A DNA stretch of 8,546 nucleotides from Betaproteobacteria bacterium (GTDB taxonomy: Bacteria > Pseudomonadota > Gammaproteobacteria > Burkholderiales > SG8-39), in the NCBI GenBank assembly GCA_011391185.1, contig JAABRB010000133.1, positions 1-8,546 of the forward strand. Direction: 5' to 3'. The notes under the pieces were generated by a model. The model had not been told where the DNA came from. It worked only from the letters and a program-made list of their open reading frames with translations, and ran no database searches. This document shows, piece after piece, positions 1 through 6,607 of this stretch. How positions within the stretch are numbered: the first letter of the stretch is position 1; each line of letters starts with the position of its first letter. The position numbers and the translations under genes were made by a program.

Positions 1-869
1 ACCGTCGCGATGAACACCGCCCCCATCACGGTCGCATGCAGCTCGAAGAAACTGCTGACCCAGTTTCGCAAGCCGAGCACGATTCCCGATCCGATGAAAG
101 GCCCGATGATCGTTCCGGTACCTCCGACGATCGCCATGAGCGCCGCCTCGACGGAGATCGGAAACGAACCGGAAACGGGATTGACGAAGCGGTTGTAGTA
201 CACGTAGAGCACGCCGGCGAGGCTGGCGAGTGCGCCGGACAGCACGAAAGCCACGTAGAGATGCAGACCCGTGCGGTAGCCGAGGCTGCGCATGCGCGTT
301 TCGCTCGCCTTTATTCCGCGCAGCCCCAGTCCGAACGGGGAGCTCACGAGGACGCGATAGCCGACGGCGCAGAGCATCACGACCGCCAGCACCAGATAGT
401 AGTATTGGAAATGCGAGGTGATCGCCAGCGGTCCGACGTCTGGAAACGGCACGTTCGTGACGCCGTTGTCGCCCCCGGTGAACGATGACCAACGGTAGGC
501 CACGCCCCATACGATGAAGCCGAGCGCGATCGTGATGAGGATGAAGTAGACACCGCGCGTACGCACGGCGATCCCGAACACGAGCGCCAACAGCGTTCCG
601 GCGAACACGCCCGCCGGCGCTGCGAGTGCGGTCGGAACGCCGTACCGCACCTGCAGGATCGCAGTGGTGTACGCGGCGACCGCGAAGAACGACGCATGGC
701 AAAGCGAAAAGAGGCCGGTATGTCCCAGCAGCAGGTCCACCGACAGCGCGAGCAGGCCGAAAATATAGATCTGGGTGGCCAGCCCCATCCAGAACGGGCC
801 GCCATAGTACGGCAGCGCCAGCGCGGCAACGAGCGCCACGATCGCAAGAACGACTCCGCTGCGCTCCAT
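1..869 (-). CDS. livM: LivM-type ABC transporter permease, 3' end cut by window edge
   Basis: This is an inner-membrane permease of the branched-chain amino acid (HAAT) ABC transporter family; it forms the translocation channel with LivH. The frame is open from an ATG at 867-869 to the left edge, giving 289 visible residues with no stop, so the C-terminus and stop codon lie outside. Family marks visible are the N-terminal segment LLLGHTGLFSLCHASFFA (residues 47-64, where LivM proteins usually read GxxSLGHAAFF), TGGDNG (131-136), the cytoplasmic ATPase-contact loop GLRGIKASETRMRSLGY (182-198) and AIVGGTGTIIGPFIG (246-260). Hydrophobic segments alternate along the whole length. The start lies 5 bases after the livH stop, so the two are surely co-transcribed and probably translationally coupled; a GGAACGGAG stretch inside the end of livH could be its ribosome binding site. 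The transported substrate cannot be read from the sequence; this family also carries aromatic acids, amides and other organic acids. Confidence 0.93.
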   Translation of the reverse strand, partial: MERSGVVLAIVALVAALALPYYGGPFWMGLATQIYIFGLLALSVDLLLGHTGLFSLCHASFFAVAAYTTAILQVRYGVPTALAAPAGVFAGTLLALVFGIAVRTRGVYFILITIALGFIVWGVAYRWSSFTGGDNGVTNVPFPDVGPLAITSHFQYYYLVLAVVMLCAVGYRVLVSSPFGLGLRGIKASETRMRSLGYRTGLHLYVAFVLSGALASLAGVLYVYYNRFVNPVSGSFPISVEAALMAIVGGTGTIIGPFIGSGIVLGLRNWVSSFFELHATVMGAVFIAT

Positions 870-874
870 CAGGG

Positions 875-1735
875 TCAGTGCTCCGTTCCGAAAAGACCAC
901 GAGGGCGGAAAATCATGAGCAACGCGATCGGTCCGAAGAGCACGAAGTACGAGAACTCCGGCAGCAGCCAGCGACCATAGGCGTCGAGCAAGCCCACGAT
1001 CAGCGCCCCGATCATCGCACCCTCCAGGCTGCCGAGGCCTCCTACGATGACCACCACCAGCGCGTAAACGAGGATTTCCCACTCCGCGCCTGGATACAGC
1101 GTCAGAAAGGCGCCCCCCACCACGCCCGCGATACCGGCGAGGAACGATGCCAGTCCAGAGGTCATCACGAACAGGCGGTCGATATTGATTCCCGTGGCGC
1201 TCACCTGCTCGCGGTCGTCGACCCCGGCACGGACGATCGCCCCGATCTGGGTCTTGCGGTACAGGACCCAGAGCACCGCACCCACGAGCAGGCCGAAGAA
1301 GATGAGCGCGAAGCGGTACTTCGGATAGTAAATCCCGCCCGGCAGCTCGACCGGCCCGCGCAGGAACGGCGGCACCTGGATTTTCAGGTTGTCTCCGCCC
1401 CAGATCGCGAGCGCGACATCGCCGACAACGAATGCCACGCCGACGGTGAGCAGGACCTGCGCGAGATGGTTCTCGCCCGTGCGTCGGATAAGGAAACGGT
1501 CGACGACGTAGCCGAATACGACGACCGCGGCGCCGCCCCCGAGGATGGCGATCGTGAAACTCCCGGTCTGCTGCCCCAGTGTGAGCCCGACGTAGCCCCC
1601 CAGCAGGTAGTAGGCGCCGTGCGCCATGTTCACGACGCGCATCAGGCCGAACGAAAGCGTGAACCCGCTCGCGAGCAGGAACAGCAACGCCGCGAACGAG
1701 ATGCCGTTGATGGCCTGAAGAATGGCGCTCGTCAT
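875..1735 (-). CDS. livH: LivH-type ABC transporter permease
   Basis: This 286-residue inner-membrane permease is the second channel subunit of the HAAT-type importer, close to the usual 285-310 residues of LivH. The N-terminus shows the LivH pattern: NGISFAALLFLLASGFTLSFGLMRVVNMAHGxxY is spread over residues 10-43, with the hallmark N-x-AHG at 36-40. The cytoplasmic loop that contacts the ATPase is IGAIVRAGVDDREQVSATGI (164-183), followed by membrane segments and the signature VGGLGSLEGAMIGAL (231-245). The C-terminus FRPRGLFG (276-283) is also typical. It follows the solute-binding gene on the same strand after a 106-base gap that holds a strong hairpin, and ends 5 bases before livM. No clear Shine-Dalgarno is visible before its ATG, so it may depend on transcription and ribosomes arriving from upstream. 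The family call is firm; the substrate is unknown. Confidence 0.95.
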   Translation of the reverse strand: MTSAILQAINGISFAALLFLLASGFTLSFGLMRVVNMAHGAYYLLGGYVGLTLGQQTGSFTIAILGGGAAVVVFGYVVDRFLIRRTGENHLAQVLLTVGVAFVVGDVALAIWGGDNLKIQVPPFLRGPVELPGGIYYPKYRFALIFFGLLVGAVLWVLYRKTQIGAIVRAGVDDREQVSATGINIDRLFVMTSGLASFLAGIAGVVGGAFLTLYPGAEWEILVYALVVVIVGGLGSLEGAMIGALIVGLLDAYGRWLLPEFSYFVLFGPIALLMIFRPRGLFGTEH

Positions 1736-1797
1736 GCCGGCGGACGCCCGTTCGGAATGAGACTCACGCTCTCACCTGCGGACACGCAAGAAACGGC

Positions 1798-1823
1798 GCG
1801 GGCGGCGTGGTGCCGCCGCCCGC
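1798..1823 (-). terminator. Strong intercistronic hairpin between binding-protein gene and livH
   Basis: A perfect 10-bp inverted repeat, GCGGGCGGCG and CGCCGCCCGC, encloses a 6-base loop. It lies 19-44 bases after the stop codon of the solute-binding protein gene. Read on the minus strand, the stem is followed by GCCGTTTCTT, which is only a weak T tract. A leaky terminator or an RNA-stabilising stem that keeps binding-protein mRNA in excess over permease mRNA would fit the known need for more binding protein than channel in such operons. That role is inference; the hairpin itself is directly visible. Confidence 0.5.
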
Positions 1824-1841
1824 CTCGATGGCACGCTTTCG

Positions 1842-3092
1842 CTAGCGCTTGTACGGTCCCCGGGCGAGGAACTCGTCCGGTTTCCAGGTCCAGAACTGCG
1901 AGACGTTCCCGTAGGTCTTGACCGGGACGTTCATCAGCACGTCCCCGAGCACCGGGTGCTTCACCTTCCGGATCTCGGAGATATACACGTTCTGCACCGG
2001 GTTGTCGTACGCATCGAGTTTCACGGGACCGCGCGGCGCCTTGACCTGCACGGTGCGCATCGCCTTGAGGAACGCATCGCGATCCTCGACCTTGCCCTGG
2101 ATCGAATCGATCGCGGTCTTGGTCCAGAGGCCAGCGGTGTAAGCGCTTTCGGCGAACCAGGAGGGGACGATCTTGTGTTTCTTCGCAAACGCGTCGACGA
2201 ACGCCTTGTTCTCCGGCGTGTCGATGCCCGCCGCATAGACCAGCGAGTTGCCGATCAGTCCGACGGCGCGGTCATCCATCTGCGGCAGGACATCCGCGTG
2301 CAGCCAGTAGCCGCCGTAGATCTTGTTCTTCTTGTCCATGCCGAAATTGAACCAGGCCTCGAACAGCCGCACGCGATCGGCGCCCACGACGACCGCGACG
2401 ACGGCCTGCGTGTTCCCCGGTATTGCCGCGATCGTCGCGCCGTAGTCCTTGGTGCCGATCGGATTCCAGATGATCTTGTCGACCTTGCCGCCCAGCTCGG
2501 TGAACACCTTGACGGCACCCAGCGTGACCTCCTGGCCGAAGGTGTAGTCCTGACCGATGAACGTGACGTTGCGCAGCTTCAGGACGTTGTACAGGTAATC
2601 GCCCATCGGGTGGCCGATCTGGCTCGAGGACACGGCAGTGCGCACGACCGTCGGGGTGCGATTCCACTTCGTCACGTCGTCCGCCCCGGCCGGGTCCATC
2701 ACCAGCGGCACGCCGGTTTCCTTGCTCACCTGCGCGACGGCCGGTCCCTCGTGACCGCAGAGCGGGCCGACCAGGAAGTGCACCTTCTCCTGGTGGACGA
2801 GCCGGCGCGCCTGGGTCAGCGCCTGGTCGGGATTGCAAGTCGTGTCGGCAACGATCACCTCGACCTTGCGGCCGCCCGCGGAATACCCGGCCTGATCCCA
2901 GAACAGCTTGAAGCCGTTCACCATTTCCTCGCCGGGCTTGGCGAGCGGTCCGGTCACCGGCGCGAGCAGTCCGATCTTGATCGGACCACTCTGAGCATGC
3001 AGTGCCCCGCTCGTCGTCGCGAGCCCGAGCACGGCTGCGAGCACGATGCGCGTCCGCAAGGACGCACCAACTCCTTGACTTGCCTTTCTCAT
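1842..3092 (-). CDS. Periplasmic solute-binding protein of HAAT ABC importer (LivJ/LivK-like)
   Basis: This 416-residue extracytoplasmic receptor captures the ligand and delivers it to the LivH/LivM channel. The N-terminus carries a Sec signal peptide: basic start (MRK and R13, R15), a hydrophobic core around residues 16-28, and a likely cut after ALHA (residue 33). The mature chain begins GPIKIGLLAPVTGPLA (36-51), the standard opening of type I periplasmic binding proteins (Peripla_BP_6). Other family marks are VADTTCNPDQALTQARRLV (81-99), HFLVGPLCGHEG (105-116) and an FIGQDYTFGQE stretch in the middle. C86 and C112 are spaced like the disulfide cysteines of E. coli LivJ and probably form a bond. 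GGAGGAGG sits 4 bases before the ATG, which supports this start. The gene is first in the leftward operon, and its leader contains a decamer array. Ligand identity is open; neighbouring genes suggest an organic acid or related catabolite rather than leucine. Confidence 0.93.
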   Translation of the reverse strand: MRKASQGVGASLRTRIVLAAVLGLATTSGALHAQSGPIKIGLLAPVTGPLAKPGEEMVNGFKLFWDQAGYSAGGRKVEVIVADTTCNPDQALTQARRLVHQEKVHFLVGPLCGHEGPAVAQVSKETGVPLVMDPAGADDVTKWNRTPTVVRTAVSSSQIGHPMGDYLYNVLKLRNVTFIGQDYTFGQEVTLGAVKVFTELGGKVDKIIWNPIGTKDYGATIAAIPGNTQAVVAVVVGADRVRLFEAWFNFGMDKKNKIYGGYWLHADVLPQMDDRAVGLIGNSLVYAAGIDTPENKAFVDAFAKKHKIVPSWFAESAYTAGLWTKTAIDSIQGKVEDRDAFLKAMRTVQVKAPRGPVKLDAYDNPVQNVYISEIRKVKHPVLGDVLMNVPVKTYGNVSQFWTWKPDEFLARGPYKR

Positions 3093-3096
3093 GACG

Positions 3097-3104
3097 CCTC
3101 CTCC
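3097..3104 (-). promoter_or_regulatory. Strong Shine-Dalgarno of the solute-binding protein gene
   Basis: On the minus strand GGAGGAGG lies 4 bases before the ATG at 3092. It is a near-complete match to the anti-Shine-Dalgarno sequence, fixes the start codon and implies high translation of the binding protein. Confidence 0.85.
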
Positions 3105-3108
3105 ATAA

Positions 3109-3158
3109 GGGAACGCTTGAACACGCTTGGGAACGCTTGAACACGCCTGGGAACGCTT
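3109..3158 (-). repeat. Five tandem 10-bp units in the leader of the importer operon
   Basis: Read on the minus strand from 3158 down to 3109, the sequence is five back-to-back decamers: AAGCGTTCCC, AGGCGTGTTC, AAGCGTTCCC, AAGCGTGTTC, AAGCGTTCCC. All fit ARGCGTKYYC, and the two forms alternate, so the array is also a 20-bp repeat present 2.5 times. It ends just upstream of the Shine-Dalgarno of the solute-binding gene and lies between that gene and the best promoter candidate, so it would be transcribed into the 5' leader. The period is close to one DNA helical turn. It could be an operator array, an RNA element, or a simple slippage-born microrepeat; the function is unknown. Confidence 0.9.
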
Positions 3159-3242
3159 TGCGCGCGGGCCGCGGCACCGCGATTGTCCGACTTGATTCCG
3201 GTAGTAGCCAACGCGGTTTGCGGGTTTGTTATTTTCGATCCC

Positions 3243-3273
3243 ATTATACTTAGCCGGTCGGCGCGAATGTCAA
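3243..3273 (-). promoter_or_regulatory. Candidate sigma70-type promoter for the importer operon
   Basis: On the minus strand a perfect TTGACA (3273-3268) and a perfect TATAAT (3248-3243) are separated by 19 bases. The spacer is 2 bases longer than optimal, which could make the promoter weak or activator-dependent. The site lies in a short AT-rich island in otherwise GC-rich sequence. Transcription would start near 3236 and give a leader of about 144 bases before the binding-protein start, including the decamer array. Confidence 0.5.
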
Positions 3274-3470
3274 TATTGCGCAGTGCGGGCAGCCCCCATC
3301 CGGGCAGTTCGCGTTTCCCGACCTGTGTTTCGAGATGCTGCGGCGCAGATCATCCGAGACCCGGCGGGAAACCGACAAGAATTCCCAGGCTGTCCGCGCC
3401 GCAGGCCGTCGGCAACTGGGTGCTTGCGGTGGCCGAACGCCTTGAGTGCAGCGCAACCGGATCTGTGACT

Positions 3471-3477
3471 GGAGGAG
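3471..3477 (+). promoter_or_regulatory. Shine-Dalgarno deciding the start of the molybdenum subunit gene
   Basis: GGAGGAG ends 5 bases before the ATG at 3483. It supports this start over the in-frame ATG at 3183, which would add 100 residues with no resemblance to the family. Confidence 0.8.
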
Positions 3478-3482
3478 AGCTG

Positions 3483-5825
3483 ATGACTGGCAGTCAATTC
3501 CGTTTCGGATCATCAGGCCGCGCCGATCGCATCGAGGATGTGCCACTGCTCACCGGTCGCGGACGCTTCACCGACGATCTGGTCGTTCTGGGCGAAGCAC
3601 ACGCCGCGTTTGTGCGGACCTCTGCCGCGCACGCCGAGATCCGGCGCGTCGATATCGCCGCGGCGCGGGGCATGCCCGGCGTGCTGGCGATACTCACCGG
3701 CCGCGATCTCGCCGCCGATGGGATCGGCGCCATTCCGCCGCTCGTGCTCCTGCCCGGACGCGGCGGCAAGCCGATGTTCGGGCCGGCGATTCCGGTGCTC
3801 GCCACGGACCGCGTCCGCTACGTGGGCGAGCCGGTCGCCGTCGTCATCGCCGAGACCGCGGCGCAGGCGCAGGATGGCGCAGACAGGGTCGAGCTGGATC
3901 TCGCCGACCTGCCCGCCGCATCCGACGTGGCCCGCGCCCTGGCTCCCGGCGCCCCGGCGATCTGGCCCGAGGCACCCGACAATCTTTCGCTCGACTGGGA
4001 AGATGGTGACGCTGCCGCAGTCGAGGCGGCATTCCAGGCGGCCGCGCACGTCGCTCGCGTGCGACTGCAGGACACACGCGTCGCACCGAGCGCGCTCGAG
4101 CCGCGCGCGGCGATCGGTCAATGGGACGAGACGACCGGGCGGTACACGCTCATCGCGTGCACGCAAGGCGTGGCGGTGGTCCGCAAGCTCCTCGCCGAGA
4201 ACGTCTTCAAGGTCCCGCTCGAAAGCATCCGCGTGCTCACCTACGACGTCGGCGGCGGCTTCGGCATGAAGGTCCAACCCTACCCGGAGTATGCGGCGCT
4301 CCTCGTCGCGGCGCGGCGCGTGGAGCGTCCGGTGCGGTGGCGCGCCTCGCGGCTCGAGAGCTTCCTCGGCGACACGCATGGCCGGGATGGCGAGCTGGAA
4401 GGCGAGCTTGCGCTCGACAAGGACGGAACGTTCCTCGCCCTGCGTGTGCGCACGGCGGTGGGTATCGGCGCTTATGCCTCGACGTACGCCGCGGTGATCG
4501 CCACCAACAACACCAGGAACTGCCTTTCCAGCGTCTACCGCTTTCCGACCATCCACATCGGCGCGCGCATGGTGCTGACCAATGCAGCGCCACTCGGGCC
4601 GTATCGCGGCGCGGGACGTCCGGAGGCCATCTACCTGATCGAGCGCCTGATCGATACGGCGGCGCGCGAAATGCGGATCGACCGCGTGGCGCTCCGCCGG
4701 CGCAACATGATTCCGCCCGCCGCCCTGCCCTATCAGGCGCCGAACAGCCCGCTCTACGACAGCGGCGAGTTCGAGGCGGTGCTGGACAAGGCGCTCGCGC
4801 TCGCCGACTGGAACGGATTCGACGCGCGCAAGGCGCAGTCGAAAAAGGCCGGACGCCTGCGGGGCATCGGCATCTGCTGCTTTCTCGAGGTGGCGGGCGG
4901 AAGTCCGCTCCAGGAGATCGCGGATCTGCGCTTCGAAGCCGACGGCAAGGTCGCGCTCCGCACCGGCGCGCAGGCAATGGGCCAGGGCCAGATGACGGTG
5001 ATGCCGCGCATCGTCGCGCAGCGACTGGGCATCGCGCCCGAGAACGTGCGGGTCATACAGGGCGACAGCGATCAGGTGCCCGGCGGACTGCCCACCGTGG
5101 CCTCCCGGTCGACGATGATGGCGGGCGGCGCCATCCTCCTCGTCTGTGACCAGGCGATCGAAAAAGGCAAGCGACTGGCGGGCCACTTTCTGGAAGCCGC
5201 GGCCGCGGATCTTGAATACGCGGGCGGAAAGTTTCGCGTCACCGGCACCGATCGGGAGATTCCGCTCCTCGAGCTGGCGCGGCGCGCGCGTGCGGCGAAG
5301 GATCTCCCGGCCGACCTTTCCGGCGGTCTCGATGCCCTCGCGACGTTCACTACCCAGCACATGAGCTTTCCGAACGGCTGCCACGTCTGCGAGGTCGAGA
5401 TCGACCCGGAGACTGGTGCGATGAGCGTCGTCGGCTATGCCGCGGTCGACGACGTCGGCAATGTCCTGCACGAAACCATCGTCGAAGGCCAGATCCATGG
5501 TGGCGTGGCGCAGGGACTCGGACAGGTGCTCGGCGAACAGGTCATCTACTCGGACGATGGACAGCTCCTCACCGCATCCTTCATGGATTACCCGCTGCCA
5601 CGCGCCGATGACCTTCCGACACTCAGGGTCGGCCATCACAGCGCGCCCTGCACGACGAACCCGCTGGGCGTGAAGGGCGCGGGCGAATCGGGCGTCGCCG
5701 GAGCGCTGCCCGCAGGAGTCGGGGCCGTGCTCGACGCCCTGGCGAGCCGCGGCGTCACGCATCTCGACCTCCCCATGACGCCGCAGCGGATCTGGAAGGC
5801 GTTGCATGCAAAGGACTCTCGATGA
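3483..5825 (+). CDS. Molybdenum-cofactor-binding large subunit, xanthine dehydrogenase/CoxL family
   Basis: This 780-residue catalytic subunit of a molybdenum hydroxylase adds water-derived oxygen to an aldehyde, heterocycle or similar substrate. The order is typical: an N-terminal aldehyde oxidase a/b hammerhead domain (roughly 17-140, with RIEDVPLLTGRGRFTDD at 16-32 and YVGEPVAVV at 113-121), then the molybdopterin-binding part. Visible marks are DVGGGFGMK (255-263), GPYRGAGRPE (372-381), MGQGQMT (499-505) and KGAGESG (731-737), where E735 is the expected catalytic glutamate. The PYRGAGR motif matches the AYRGAGR kind of so-called form II enzymes and lacks the cysteine of true CO dehydrogenase (AYRCSFR), so CO oxidation is not expected. 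Length agrees with CoxL-like proteins. It starts the rightward operon and overlaps the SDR gene by 4 bases. The FAD (CoxM) and 2Fe-2S (CoxS) subunit genes that normally accompany it are absent from the window. The substrate is unknown. Confidence 0.93.
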   Translation: MTGSQFRFGSSGRADRIEDVPLLTGRGRFTDDLVVLGEAHAAFVRTSAAHAEIRRVDIAAARGMPGVLAILTGRDLAADGIGAIPPLVLLPGRGGKPMFGPAIPVLATDRVRYVGEPVAVVIAETAAQAQDGADRVELDLADLPAASDVARALAPGAPAIWPEAPDNLSLDWEDGDAAAVEAAFQAAAHVARVRLQDTRVAPSALEPRAAIGQWDETTGRYTLIACTQGVAVVRKLLAENVFKVPLESIRVLTYDVGGGFGMKVQPYPEYAALLVAARRVERPVRWRASRLESFLGDTHGRDGELEGELALDKDGTFLALRVRTAVGIGAYASTYAAVIATNNTRNCLSSVYRFPTIHIGARMVLTNAAPLGPYRGAGRPEAIYLIERLIDTAAREMRIDRVALRRRNMIPPAALPYQAPNSPLYDSGEFEAVLDKALALADWNGFDARKAQSKKAGRLRGIGICCFLEVAGGSPLQEIADLRFEADGKVALRTGAQAMGQGQMTVMPRIVAQRLGIAPENVRVIQGDSDQVPGGLPTVASRSTMMAGGAILLVCDQAIEKGKRLAGHFLEAAAADLEYAGGKFRVTGTDREIPLLELARRARAAKDLPADLSGGLDALATFTTQHMSFPNGCHVCEVEIDPETGAMSVVGYAAVDDVGNVLHETIVEGQIHGGVAQGLGQVLGEQVIYSDDGQLLTASFMDYPLPRADDLPTLRVGHHSAPCTTNPLGVKGAGESGVAGALPAGVGAVLDALASRGVTHLDLPMTPQRIWKALHAKDSR

Positions 5826-6598
5826 ACCTCTCGGCAAAGGGCCTGCGGGTCTTGATCACAGCGGGCGCAGCCGGAATCGGGCGCGCGATGGCGAGCCTGT
5901 TTCACGAACATGGCGCACGCGTACACATCTGCGACATCGACGAGCAGGCGTTGGCGGAATGCGGCCGCACCCTTCCGGCGGTGACGCAGACCATCGCGGA
6001 TGTCTCGCGGCACGCCGATGTCGAGCGCCTGTTCGCGGATGTCCGCGCCTCGCTCGGCGGGCTCGACGTGCTGGTCAACAACGCGGGCATCGCGGGGCCG
6101 ACTGCGAAGGTCGAGGACATCGCGCCGGAAGACTGGGAGCGGACCATCGCCGTCGACCTCAACGCGATGTTCTACTGCACCCGGCTTGCCATGCCGATGA
6201 TCAAGGCGGCGGGCGGAGGCAGCATCGTCAACCTGTCCTCCGCGGCGGGTCGATTCGGATTTCCGCTGCGTACCCCGTACGCGGCGGCGAAGTGGGGCGT
6301 CGTCGGCCTTACCAAGAGCCTGGCGGCCGAGGCCGGACCGGATGGCGTGCGCGTGAATTGCATCCAGCCCGGCCTGGTCGCGGGCGACCGGATCGACCGC
6401 GTGATCGCCGCGAAGGCCGCCGCGCGCGGCGTGCCGTTCGACGTGCTGCGCGACGAGCTCCTGCAAACCGTGTCGATGCGGACGTTCGTCACCGCCGAGG
6501 AGATCGCGAACGTCGCGCTCTTTCTCGCCACGGACGCCGGCAAGCACATTTCGGGGCAGGCGATCCCGGTGTGCGGCGACGTCCAGTACCTACCCTGA
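5822..6598 (+). CDS. SDR family NAD-dependent oxidoreductase
   Basis: This 258-residue cytoplasmic short-chain dehydrogenase/reductase of the classical type oxidises an alcohol to a ketone or runs the reverse reaction. The Rossmann nucleotide motif is TAGAAGIG (13-20), a variant of TGxxxGxG with alanine at the first glycine. D38, at the end of the second strand, favours NAD over NADP. The NNAG motif is at 86-89, and the catalytic set is N114, S140, Y153 and K157 (YAAAK). QPGLVAGDRID, near residues 182-192, is the usual substrate-loop region. The ATG overlaps the stop of the molybdenum subunit gene as ATGA, indicating translational coupling, and the next gene starts 9 bases after its stop. Its role in the pathway is probably oxidation of a hydroxyl intermediate, but SDR substrate cannot be read from sequence. 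Confidence 0.93.
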   Translation: MNLSAKGLRVLITAGAAGIGRAMASLFHEHGARVHICDIDEQALAECGRTLPAVTQTIADVSRHADVERLFADVRASLGGLDVLVNNAGIAGPTAKVEDIAPEDWERTIAVDLNAMFYCTRLAMPMIKAAGGGSIVNLSSAAGRFGFPLRTPYAAAKWGVVGLTKSLAAEAGPDGVRVNCIQPGLVAGDRIDRVIAAKAAARGVPFDVLRDELLQTVSMRTFVTAEEIANVALFLATDAGKHISGQAIPVCGDVQYLP

Positions 6599-6607
6599 GA
6601 GGCGCAT

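Larger units (their letters stand above)
3093..3482. other. Divergent intergenic control region
   Basis: This stretch separates two operons transcribed away from each other. From left to right it holds the Shine-Dalgarno and decamer array of the leftward operon, a GC-rich part, an AT-rich island around 3205-3285 with the leftward promoter candidate, and about 200 bases of GC-rich leader before the molybdenum subunit gene. On the plus strand TATACT at 3245-3250 overlaps the leftward -10 site, but I find no convincing -35 for it. A frame stays open from 3183 into the molybdenum subunit gene, but its first 100 codons do not look like any known domain. No regulator gene and no recognisable riboswitch was seen here. 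Confidence 0.6.

Noticed and set aside
626..3140. Long plus-strand open frames (626-1921 and 1956-3140) antisense to the importer genes
   Set aside because: The minus-strand genes have clear LivM, LivH and binding-protein signatures, and the plus-strand products are Arg/His/Asp-rich with no domain.
3372..3420. Possible pseudoknot-like pairing in the molybdenum subunit leader (CCGAC 3372-3376 with GTCGG 3408-3412, CCCAG 3384-3388 with CTGGG 3416-3420)
   Set aside because: Each pairing is only 5 bp and does not extend. Such matches are expected by chance in GC-rich DNA, and no known riboswitch core was recognised.
3183..3482. 100-residue N-terminal extension of the molybdenum subunit
   Set aside because: The added stretch shows no family similarity or signal peptide and crosses the promoter-like AT island. 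GGAGGAG before the ATG at 3483 and a family-like N-terminus there favour the shorter form.
3483..5825. Reading the large subunit as a genuine CO dehydrogenase (coxL)
   Set aside because: The active-site loop reads PYRGAGR and lacks the cysteine of the AYRCSFR motif needed for the copper-molybdenum centre.
3513..5837. 774-codon open frame on the minus strand antisense to the molybdenum subunit gene
   Set aside because: Its protein has no recognisable domain and is rich in Arg, Ala, His and Asp. It mirrors the codon bias of the strongly conserved sense gene, as expected for GC-rich DNA.
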